From assembly GCA_028287035.1 (NCBI GenBank), contig JAQBQL010000169.1, positions 1 to 24,215 on the forward strand: 24,215 nucleotides of DNA, written 5' to 3'. How positions within the stretch are numbered: position 1 is the stretch's first letter; each line of letters opens with the position of its first letter. The DNA comes from Labilithrix sp. GTDB lineage: Bacteria; Myxococcota; Polyangia; Polyangiales; Polyangiaceae. Below are positions 16,255-22,699 of the stretch, in pieces. The notes under the pieces were generated by a model. The model was not told the origin of the DNA, did no database searches, and saw nothing but the letters and a program-made list of their open reading frames with translations. Position numbers and translations under genes: made by a program.

Positions 16255-17289
16255 ATGGATCAGCTGTCGGCGCATCTCGATCGAGGCTGGGACCTCGCCC
16301 AGAAGGGCGACGCGCCCGGCGCGAGCGCGTGCGCCAAGCGTGCGTTGGAGCTCGATCCGCAGTCGCCCGAGGTGCACAACCTGCTCGGCTACACCGCGGC
16401 GCTCGTCGGTGACTCCGAGGAGGCGCTCGAGCATTATCGCCAGGCGATCGCCCTCGACGAGACGTACCTCGAGGCGATGCTGAACGCCGCCGAGGTCCTC
16501 ATGCATCCGCTCTCCGAGTGGGACGAGGCCGTCGACCTGTGCGACGACGCGCTCGACTACGCCGAGACGAAGGAGGAGATCGCCGACTGCCTCCTCCTCC
16601 GCGTCGATGCGCTGCTCGGCAAGGGCGACGTCGAGGAGGCGAAGCGCTGCATGGCCCGCCTGCCCGAGCCGCCGTTCGAGAACAGCAGCTACGTGTTCCT
16701 CATCGGTCGCGCGTTCTACGAGCTCGGCGAGGAGACGAAGGCGCTCCCGTACATCGAGGAGGCGGTGCGCGTCGACGCCTCGCACGCCGACGCGCACTAC
16801 TACCTCGGTCTCCTCCGCGACGACGCGGGGGACGTCCGCGCCGCCGTCGAGGCCTTCCTCCGCGCGCGCGCCCTCGATCTCACGAAGCCGCCGCCGCCCT
16901 GGGCGCCGTCGCCCGACGCCTTTGCCACGCTCGTGCGGCGGGTCATCGGCGGTCTCGACGCGCTCCTGGCGCGCTGGGTGCGCGACGCCGACGTGTTCAT
17001 CGTGGACGTCCCCGGCGCGGAGCTCGTCGTCGACGGCGTCGACCCGCGCGCCATGGTCATCGTCGACGCGCGCGCGCCGGAGGAGCCGGACAGCGGCGTC
17101 AGCCTGGGCGGCGAGATCACCGGCCGGCTCCAGGCGCGGCTCTTCATCTACCAGCGCAACGTGGAGCGCGGCGCCGGATCGATCGCCGCGCTCGAGGCGG
17201 AGCTCTCGTCGGCGCTCGAGCGGGAGATCACCGCGGTCTTCCTCGACGCGGAACCCGTGACCCCGGCCGAGAAGCACTCGCTGAACTGA
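16255..17289 (+). CDS. TPR protein with C-terminal degenerate zincin-like domain
   Basis: 344 residues, no signal peptide, probably cytoplasmic. Residues 1-215 are tetratricopeptide repeats: ACAKRALELDPQSPEVHNLLGY, ALEHYRQAIALDETYLEAMLNA, ALPYIEEAVRVDASHADAHYYLG and a last AVEAFLRARALD. Residues about 222-344 resemble the PF06262-type zincin family: FATLVRRVIGGLDALLARWVRDADVFIVDVP, then a loop region and QARLFIYQRNVERG. In that family a C-terminal HExxH follows. Here the matching place reads LEREITAVFLD (R323, E324, A327), so both zinc histidines appear lost. It is thus probably a non-catalytic scaffold or binding domain. TPRs are certain; the zincin relation is by eye. Confidence 0.85.
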   Translation: MDQLSAHLDRGWDLAQKGDAPGASACAKRALELDPQSPEVHNLLGYTAALVGDSEEALEHYRQAIALDETYLEAMLNAAEVLMHPLSEWDEAVDLCDDALDYAETKEEIADCLLLRVDALLGKGDVEEAKRCMARLPEPPFENSSYVFLIGRAFYELGEETKALPYIEEAVRVDASHADAHYYLGLLRDDAGDVRAAVEAFLRARALDLTKPPPPWAPSPDAFATLVRRVIGGLDALLARWVRDADVFIVDVPGAELVVDGVDPRAMVIVDARAPEEPDSGVSLGGEITGRLQARLFIYQRNVERGAGSIAALEAELSSALEREITAVFLDAEPVTPAEKHSLN

Positions 17290-17419
17290 GCCGCGCGTCA
17301 CGGAGCCGCGGTATTTCCCTTACACGGACCGCGGCATCCGCCCCGCCTCCGCGGACGTCGAAGCGGCCGCGCAACAAAGCGATTGCCCGGCGCCGGGATC
17401 GAGAGGGATAGTGCGGGCC

Positions 17420-17713
17420 ATGCGACTCAGCTCACTCTCTCTCGCGGTTGTGATCTCCGGCGTGTCCCTTGCCTCGCTCCACGGCCTCGTCGCCTGCGGC
17501 GGTGAGAGCGTCGAGGACCGCGCACGTACCCTCAAGTCCTCGCAGCGCCCCGCCGGAACGGCGTCGAGCGACATGACCTCGCCGACCTCGCCCGCCGCGC
17601 CGATGGACCCGGGCGGCCCGACGACGACCACCACGACCACCACGACCACCACGGTCGCGCCGACCGCGTCCGCCTCGGGCAGCGCCGCGCCCGCGCCCGC
17701 CTCGACTCCCTGA
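17420..17713 (+). CDS. Small lipoprotein with poly-threonine tract
   Basis: 97 residues from ATG 17420; GTG 17411 adds three. The purine-rich GAGAGGG at 17401-17407 is a plausible ribosome site. The signal ends in GLVAC, a lipobox. The mature part is low complexity: Ser/Thr/Pro/Ala-rich with 11 consecutive threonines, then an Ala/Pro/Ser tail. It may be a surface or wall spacer. No enzymatic motif is visible. It converges on lepB across 21 bases. Confidence 0.7.
   Translation: MRLSSLSLAVVISGVSLASLHGLVACGGESVEDRARTLKSSQRPAGTASSDMTSPTSPAAPMDPGGPTTTTTTTTTTTVAPTASASGSAAPAPASTP
17621..17653 (+). repeat. Short in-frame 9-base tandem repeat (Thr codons)
   Basis: Eleven Thr codons made of ACG and ACC, mostly as the unit ACGACCACC repeated about three times. 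The unit is a multiple of three, so slippage would change tract length without shifting the frame. Confidence 0.8.
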
Positions 17714-17734
17714 CCGAGCGAGCTGCCGGGAACG

Positions 17735-18445
17735 TCAACGGCCCGGCGGCATCGTGACCGCCGGGCGCTTCGCGAGACACGCGGCGAGGGCCGGCGCGAG
17801 GGCCGCCGTGCCGATCGAGGACGGAAGGGTGGCGGTCGCGCTGCGCGGCGCACGCGCTCGCGTGTTCTGCAGCGGGACCCCGCCGCCCCGCCCGCCGAAC
17901 CACGTGCGCGAGTCGTGGCTGTTCTTCCGGTTGTCGCCGACGACGAAGTAGCTCCCCTCCTCGACGCGCCACTCGCGCGCCGCATCCGTGAGCCCGGTGC
18001 GGTCCTGGAAGACGAGATACGTGGCGACGCCGAGGAACTCGACGGAGAGCTCGCCCTCGCGCGCGCCCTCCTCGTCCTGGAACGTCACCGTGCCGACCGC
18101 GCAGCGCGGGATGGGCCAACCATTGATGCTGAGCGCGCCCTGCGCGTCCTCGCGGAGCGTGTCCCCGGCGAGCGCGACGACGCGCTTCGCGAACAGCTGC
18201 GAGCGCTGCTCGGGGTACTCGAAGACGACGACGTCGCCGCGCGCCGGGCCGTCCGACCCACGCCGCGCCCAGTACGTCTCGCCACGTCCGATGGTCGGCC
18301 ACATCGACGCGGAGGGCTGCCGGATGCGTACGTAGAGCAGCGACGCGCCGCTGCCGACGGAGATGCCGAGCGCGGCGCCCGCCACGAGCACCCACTTCAT
18401 GACGCCGAGCAGGCGGAAGGTCGGGCGGACCGGGGCGTCGTTCAT
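17735..18445 (-). CDS. lepB: Signal peptidase I
   Basis: 236 residues from ATG 18445. It cleaves signal peptides of exported proteins on the outer face of the inner membrane. One membrane helix (about 14-38) precedes the catalytic serine in SASMWPT (S47). The general-base lysine is in FAKRVVALAGDT (K87). RGDVVVFEYP and GDNRKNSHDSRTWF are the remaining conserved boxes. Only one N-terminal helix is seen, unlike the two of the E. coli enzyme. The last 40 residues are an Ala-rich tail. The frame is open upstream to 18586, but that stretch overlaps the neighbour and is poor in coding character. It follows the outer-membrane protein gene by 32 bases and is probably last in that operon. Confidence 0.94.
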   Translation of the reverse strand: MNDAPVRPTFRLLGVMKWVLVAGAALGISVGSGASLLYVRIRQPSASMWPTIGRGETYWARRGSDGPARGDVVVFEYPEQRSQLFAKRVVALAGDTLREDAQGALSINGWPIPRCAVGTVTFQDEEGAREGELSVEFLGVATYLVFQDRTGLTDAAREWRVEEGSYFVVGDNRKNSHDSRTWFGGRGGGVPLQNTRARAPRSATATLPSSIGTAALAPALAACLAKRPAVTMPPGR

Positions 18446-18477
18446 CGCCGGCAGTGTGGCGAGACCCGCACGACGGG

Positions 18478-19959
18478 TCAATGCCACGGCCCGACGGTGA
18501 TCCCGAAGTTCTGGTAACGGGGCGCGATGTCGAGGAAGGCGCTCGTGCGCCACGTGACCTTCGGGAGGAGCCCGAACACGTCCCACGAGAAGAGCCGGAC
18601 GTCACCGCCGAACGTGAAGTGCTGCCGGTGCGATGCATCGCTGAAGCGCGACGGCTCGAGGTACGTGCCGGCGCGCCCGCGGATCAGGTTCGGGATGGGC
18701 TCGCTCTCGACCCCGAAGCGCGGCGCGACCACCACGCTCCGCCCCACGATCTCGCGCCGCTGATCGATGAAGCCCTCGAGGGCGACGGCGTCCTCGCTCG
18801 CGCCGGTCACGAGCATGCTCGCCAGCAGGAGGAGGTGCTCGCGCGGCCAGTTCAGGTAGCGCGCCTGGCGCTCCTCACGAAGGCGGACGCTCGCCTCGCG
18901 CAGCTGGCGATCTTCCTCCACGCGCGCGTCCTCGTCCTCGCGTGCGAGCACCTCGAGGTGGAGCGCGCGCGCCGCACGCTCGTCGGCGGTGCGTGGCTCA
19001 CCCATGCGCGCGAGGTCCTGAGCGCGGCGCTCGGCCCGCGCGTGACGGCGCTCCTCGACCTCGTACGCGAAGGCGCGCTCCTCCTCGTGCGGGTCCACCC
19101 ACGCCGGGTTCAGCGGCCGCGGACCGAGCTGGTAGGCGACGCCCGCCTCGAGCTCCCATGGCTCGGTGATCTTGGTCGGGAGCACGTAGGGGCCGGCGGT
19201 GGTCTGGCCCGTGGGGCTCGTGCCGGGGCCGAGCGGGAACGGGCTCGCCTCGACGGGCGCCCGCAGCGTCGCCCCGAGACGCCACGGCACGTTGTTCGGC
19301 TTCACGATGACGCCGACCTGCGGAGCGGCGCCGAGCATGCGTACGAGCGCGCCGCCGCTCTCGCTCTGCTCGGCCACGTTGACGAAGACGATGCGAGCGC
19401 CGCCGCCGACGACGAGCTGGTTGTCGAGGAACGAGTACGCGGCGACGGCGTGGATGCGGCCGAGCGTGAGCGACACCGGATTGCCGTTGCGGCTGCTCAC
19501 CTCGTAGTTGAGAAAATCCGCGAGGACGTTGAGGCCGAGCGGCCCGAGCTGCACCTGGAGGCCGGCGTTCGTCGCCAGGAAACGGTTCGTGCGCTGGACC
19601 GTCTCGGAGTTCCCCTTCTCGCCGCGGTTGTCGAAGTCGGTGTTGCCGTACGCGCCGGGCAGCGAGATGCCGATCGAGGGATCGATGTCGATCCACTTCG
19701 AGCTGAACGGCTCGCGCACCGCGGGCGCCGCCGCGTTGTTGTAGACGCCTTCCACGGCCTGGGCGGACGCGGTGGTCGCGCCGGCGAGCCCCGAGACGCG
19801 GTTCGGCGCGATGATCGGGCCCTGATAGAGCTCGAGGCGGTAGTCGTTCTTGGTGATGGGCGGCGCGTTGGTCTGCGCGAGCGCCGGCGACCCGCTCAGG
19901 ATTCGGGCGAAGAGGACGGCTGCTGACGCAAGAGGAAGCGCACGAGCGGCTCGGCGTCG
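18478..19959 (-). CDS. Outer-membrane beta-barrel protein with charged helical insert, start unresolved
   Basis: A typical signal peptide (ASAAVLFARILSGSPALA then QTNAPP) leads into an outer-membrane-like protein. RVSGLAGATTASAQAVEGVYNNAAAP recalls the N-terminus of FadL/OMPP1-type or related barrels, followed by many alternating strands (SLTLGRIHAVAAYSF, LVVGGGARIVFV). An approximately 80-residue Glu/Arg/Ala-rich helical insert lies in the middle (about 18850-19095). Strands resume to the end. No ATG, GTG or TTG lies in frame near the signal peptide. The only canonical upstream start is GTG 20184, deep inside the regulator gene. The end given here marks the Arg-rich start of the signal region, not a start codon. 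A frameshift, a non-standard start or a sequence error is possible. Substrate unknown. Confidence 0.75.
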   Translation of the reverse strand, partial: RRRAARALPLASAAVLFARILSGSPALAQTNAPPITKNDYRLELYQGPIIAPNRVSGLAGATTASAQAVEGVYNNAAAPAVREPFSSKWIDIDPSIGISLPGAYGNTDFDNRGEKGNSETVQRTNRFLATNAGLQVQLGPLGLNVLADFLNYEVSSRNGNPVSLTLGRIHAVAAYSFLDNQLVVGGGARIVFVNVAEQSESGGALVRMLGAAPQVGVIVKPNNVPWRLGATLRAPVEASPFPLGPGTSPTGQTTAGPYVLPTKITEPWELEAGVAYQLGPRPLNPAWVDPHEEERAFAYEVEERRHARAERRAQDLARMGEPRTADERAARALHLEVLAREDEDARVEEDRQLREASVRLREERQARYLNWPREHLLLLASMLVTGASEDAVALEGFIDQRREIVGRSVVVAPRFGVESEPIPNLIRGRAGTYLEPSRFSDASHRQHFTFGGDVRLFSWDVFGLLPKVTWRTSAFLDIAPRYQNFGITVGPWH

Positions 19960-20480
19960 ATCTTGGCCGTCGCGAGCAGCGTGTCGAGCAGGCGCTTGCC
20001 GAGCTTCGCCAGCTCGAGGAGCTGCTTGATGCGGTCGTACTGCAGCTCCGCCCGCAGACGCGTCTGCGGGTCCGGTGACTGACGGAGCTTCGCGACCTCG
20101 TCGAGGGCCTCCTCGAAGGCGTCGATCGCCATCATGATCTCGGACTTTTCGCGCTCGTTGAAGACGCGCGAGATCATCCGCCACAGCTGCACCTCGGCGG
20201 TATAGAAATCCTTGCGTTCACCCTGCACCCAGACCTTGCGGACGACGCCCCAGCGGAGCAGCTCGTTCACTGTCATGCTCACCGCGCCGCTCGACAGCTG
20301 GAGAGATTGTCTCAGGTCCTCGGCGGTGAGCGGTTCCGGCGACAGGTAGAGCACGGACCACACGCGGCCCATGTTCCGCTTGAACCCCCAGAACTCGATG
20401 AGCTTGCCGACGACGTCGCTCACCGCGGCTTCGCTCGGCCAGAGGGTGTGCTTCTCCTTCGTCACGGACGACGCTATCAC
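19896..20480 (-). CDS. GbsR/MarR-family transcriptional regulator
   Basis: 194 residues from GTG 20480, which overlaps the stop of the prenyl synthase as GTGA; GAGGG just upstream can serve as ribosome site. The N-terminal winged helix-turn-helix reads IEFWGFKRNMGRVWSVLYLS, then PLTAEDLRQSLQLSSGAVSMTVNELLRWGVVRKV and the wing VQGERKDFYTA. A long C-terminal helix follows (dimerisation). In Bacillus, GbsR represses glycine betaine genes in response to choline. The ligand here is unknown. The gene lies in the operon it probably regulates; see the palindrome at 21553-21574. Confidence 0.88.
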   Translation of the reverse strand: MIASSVTKEKHTLWPSEAAVSDVVGKLIEFWGFKRNMGRVWSVLYLSPEPLTAEDLRQSLQLSSGAVSMTVNELLRWGVVRKVWVQGERKDFYTAEVQLWRMISRVFNEREKSEIMMAIDAFEEALDEVAKLRQSPDPQTRLRAELQYDRIKQLLELAKLGKRLLDTLLATAKIDAEPLVRFLLRQQPSSSPES

Positions 20481-21511
20481 GCGACCCTCGCCGCGAGACC
20501 GCGGGCGACGTCGGCAAGGATCTCGCGCGAGCGGCATTCCGGCACCACGTCCAGCATGCCGAGCGCCTGCGTCGTCTCCGCGCGGGCGAGCTCGCGGACG
20601 CGGTCGCAGGCCCCCGATGCGCGCACCGCGTTGGCGAGCTGCAGCGCCGCGTCGGCATCGCCCGCGCGGGCCGGCGCAACGAGCTCCGTGATGGATGCGC
20701 CGGCGATCTGGGCGGCACGGATGAGCGGCAGCGTGACCTTGCCCTCGCCGAGATCGGCGAGCATCGACTTCCCGGTCGCCGCCGCGTCGCCGTCGTAGTC
20801 GAGCACGTCGTCGACGAGCTGGAACGCGACGCCGATGTGCGCGCCGAAGCGGCCGAGCGCCTGGATGGCGGCGTCGGGAGCGCCGCCCTCACGCGCGCCG
20901 GCGCGCAGCGACCACTCGAAGAGCGACGCGGTCTTCCCGCGCACGATCTCGAAGTACGTGCTCTCGTCGAGGGAGACGGCGAGCCGGCCACGGAGCTGCA
21001 CGACCTCGCCGTCGACCAGCTTGCCGAGCGTCGCAACGAGCTCCTGCCACGTCACCGGAGCGGCGGCGCCGCCGAGCCGCAGCGCCTCGACGAGGAGGAG
21101 GTCGCCGGCGAGCACGCTCACGGCATTGCCCCAGAGACGCCGTGAGGTGGGGCGGCCGCGGCGCTGGTCGCCGTCGTCGATGACATCGTCGTGGAGGAGC
21201 GTCGCCATGTGCACGAGCTCGGCGGCCGCGGCGAGCCCGCGGGCCTTCTCGTCGACGGGAGCCCAGCAGGCATGGGCGAGGAGGAGCGAGGCGGGGCGGA
21301 CCCGCTTGCCGCCCGACTCGAAAAGGTGTTTCGCCGCGTCCGTGGCGGGGACCACCCCGTTCTGGATGCGCTCGCCGATGAGGGACTCCACCTCGTCGAG
21401 CTCGCGCGCCACGAGGGCGCGGGCGTCGGCCAGGCGGAGGGCCGTCCGGTCGCCGACGCGCTCGGGAACGGCGGTGTCGTGGAGGGCGTCGATGCTTGCG
21501 GCGAAGGTCAT
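20477..21511 (-). CDS. Trans-polyprenyl diphosphate synthase
   Basis: 344 residues from ATG 21511 (GTG 21532 adds seven). It condenses isopentenyl diphosphate with allylic diphosphates; product chain length cannot be fixed by eye. The first Asp-rich motif is LLHDDVIDD (D108, D109, D112) and the second is LVDDVLDYD (D234, D235, D238). GGKRVRP binds diphosphate. FARM context and length fit octaprenyl/solanesyl-type synthases for quinone side chains, but farnesyl or geranylgeranyl synthesis is not excluded. GGACGAG lies 8 bases before the ATG. First gene of the operon with the GbsR-type regulator. Confidence 0.93.
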   Translation of the reverse strand: MTFAASIDALHDTAVPERVGDRTALRLADARALVARELDEVESLIGERIQNGVVPATDAAKHLFESGGKRVRPASLLLAHACWAPVDEKARGLAAAAELVHMATLLHDDVIDDGDQRRGRPTSRRLWGNAVSVLAGDLLLVEALRLGGAAAPVTWQELVATLGKLVDGEVVQLRGRLAVSLDESTYFEIVRGKTASLFEWSLRAGAREGGAPDAAIQALGRFGAHIGVAFQLVDDVLDYDGDAAATGKSMLADLGEGKVTLPLIRAAQIAGASITELVAPARAGDADAALQLANAVRASGACDRVRELARAETTQALGMLDVVPECRSREILADVARGLAARVA

Positions 21512-21552
21512 GGAGAGGGCTCGTCCGATCACCCGCGAGCCGGGCGATCGAA

Positions 21553-21574
21553 ACTTTCAAAACTATTTGAAAGT
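21553..21574. promoter_or_regulatory. Perfect AT-rich palindrome, probable operator of the prenyl synthase operon
   Basis: Nine-base arms ACTTTCAAA and TTTGAAAGT match perfectly around the spacer ACTA. The element starts next to the -10 box and covers the expected transcription start. It stands out in this GC-rich DNA. The best candidate binder is the GbsR/MarR-type repressor encoded in the same operon. Confidence 0.65.
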
Positions 21575-21604
21575 ACTATAGGAGCCGGCTCCTCGCGGGG
21601 TCAA
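21575..21604 (-). promoter_or_regulatory. Sigma-70-type promoter of the prenyl synthase operon
   Basis: TTGACC (21599-21604) and TATAGT (21575-21580) match the -35 and -10 consensus at five of six bases each with an 18-base spacer. The spacer contains a second palindrome (GGAGCCGGCTCC, 21581-21592). The -35 box overlaps the stop codon of the upstream dehydrogenase gene. Confidence 0.65.
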
Positions 21605-22212
21605 GGCGTCCCGAGCAACACGGTTTGTCCCGTGATTCCGCCGGACGACCGGCCAGCGAGCAGCACCACGGCCTCGGCGATCTCCTCCGGCGCCACGTCG
21701 GCCGCCGCGTCGACGAAGTCCGCCGTGTGGCGCGCCCGACGGAGCTCGCGTGAGAGCGATCGCGCGAGCTCCCGCACCGCGGCGCGCGCCGCATCGTGCC
21801 GCACCGCCTCGGCGGAGCCCGCATCCGCCCGGGCCCGCGTGACGGCCACGAGCCGTCCTGGGTTGACGAAGAGAGGATGCAAGGTGGCGAAAGCATTGGA
21901 GGCACCTGCCCGAGGGTCGACCCCGGCGCCGTCCGCCCCCGCGGCCGCGACGACGATGTCGAGCGGCCCGAACACCTCCCGCGCGCGGGCGGCGGCCGCC
22001 GTGAGGGCCGCCGGGTCCGCCGGATCGCCGACGACGTGCCGCCCCTTCCCGCCCCCGAACACGAGCTCGCCGATGGTGAGCCCCAGATCCCGCTCGTTTT
22101 CGCCCGCCACGACGATCCGGACGCCGCGCGCGGACAGCGCCAGCGCGATGGCCCGACCGATTTCCTCGCCGCCGCCGACGACCAGGGCCGTCTTTCCTTC
22201 CAGGGTCCGCAT
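21601..22212 (-). CDS. Short-chain dehydrogenase-like protein with altered active site
   Basis: 203 residues, shorter than the usual 240-250. The Rossmann signs are there: KTALVVGGGEEIGRAIAL (glycine motif about 13-19), GDPADPAAL, DIVVAAAGADG in the place of NNAG, and a C-terminal GITGQTVLL. The catalytic YxxxK place reads HDAARAAV (H139, R143), so both Tyr and Lys are replaced. The segment with the catalytic serine also looks shortened (GRLVAVTRA). Cofactor binding may remain but standard oxidoreductase chemistry is doubtful. It is divergent from the small membrane protein gene across 48 bases. Confidence 0.82.
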   Translation of the reverse strand: MRTLEGKTALVVGGGEEIGRAIALALSARGVRIVVAGENERDLGLTIGELVFGGGKGRHVVGDPADPAALTAAAARAREVFGPLDIVVAAAGADGAGVDPRAGASNAFATLHPLFVNPGRLVAVTRARADAGSAEAVRHDAARAAVRELARSLSRELRRARHTADFVDAAADVAPEEIAEAVVLLAGRSSGGITGQTVLLGTP

Positions 22213-22260
22213 GCCGGCGAGATTGACGCAGTCGCGACCCCAGCGCTACACCCTCCCTCC

Positions 22261-22692
22261 GTGGCGAACCCCAAGCGAATCACGAGCGCCGTCTACGCCG
22301 TGTTCACAGTTCTCGCCGGCGCGTTCGTGATCTCGTCGACGTACCAGATCTCCTCCGCCGTCTTCGCCAACTCCACGGGCCTTGGGAAAGCCCTCGCGCC
22401 CGAATGTGCCGCCAGCGTCCAGAGCCTCACGGCCGCGGTCGATCGCGGTCTCGCGGCCTCCTCCGTCGTCACCGACGCGGACGAGGCCGAGAAGCGCTTC
22501 AAGGCCGGACGCAGTCCGGAATGGGACGCGCCCCAGCAACAAACGCTCGTGCAAGCGTGCACGAGCGACCCCCGTGGGACGGAGGCCGTCGCCGCCGTGA
22601 CCCGTTTCGAACACGCGGCCGCCTCCGCTGTACGCCGGCAATCGAGCGAGCTCGAGCCGGTGCGTCGCGCGGCCCTCTCGTTTATAAGGTAG
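22261..22692 (+). CDS. Small membrane-anchored protein of unknown function
   Basis: 143 residues from GTG 22261, behind a TACACC hexamer (22247-22252). One N-terminal membrane helix (about 9-35), then a hydrophilic part with two cysteines (C49, C100) that could pair outside the cytoplasm. The C-terminal half is helical and Ala/Arg-rich. No family recognised. It ends 7 bases before the helicase start, so read-through transcription into that gene is likely. Confidence 0.68.
   Translation: MANPKRITSAVYAVFTVLAGAFVISSTYQISSAVFANSTGLGKALAPECAASVQSLTAAVDRGLAASSVVTDADEAEKRFKAGRSPEWDAPQQQTLVQACTSDPRGTEAVAAVTRFEHAAASAVRRQSSELEPVRRAALSFIR
22685..22690 (+). promoter_or_regulatory. Putative -10 box (TAAGGT) of the DEAD-box helicase gene
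   Basis: TAAGGT lies 9 bases before ATG 22700 and overlaps the final codons of the upstream ORF. The surrounding TTTATAAGGTAG is AT-rich for this DNA. Confidence 0.4.
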
Positions 22693-22699
22693 TCCCCGA

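Noticed and set aside
17723..17749. Hairpin (CTGCCGGG / CCCGGCGG) between the Thr-repeat lipoprotein and lepB, possible shared terminator
   Set aside because: It overlaps the lepB coding end and has no T-run. The stem includes a wobble pair, so support is too weak.
18454..19926. Rightward open frame of about 490 codons opposite the outer-membrane protein
   Set aside because: It has no signal peptide or motif, while the leftward frame has a signal peptide and barrel-like strands.
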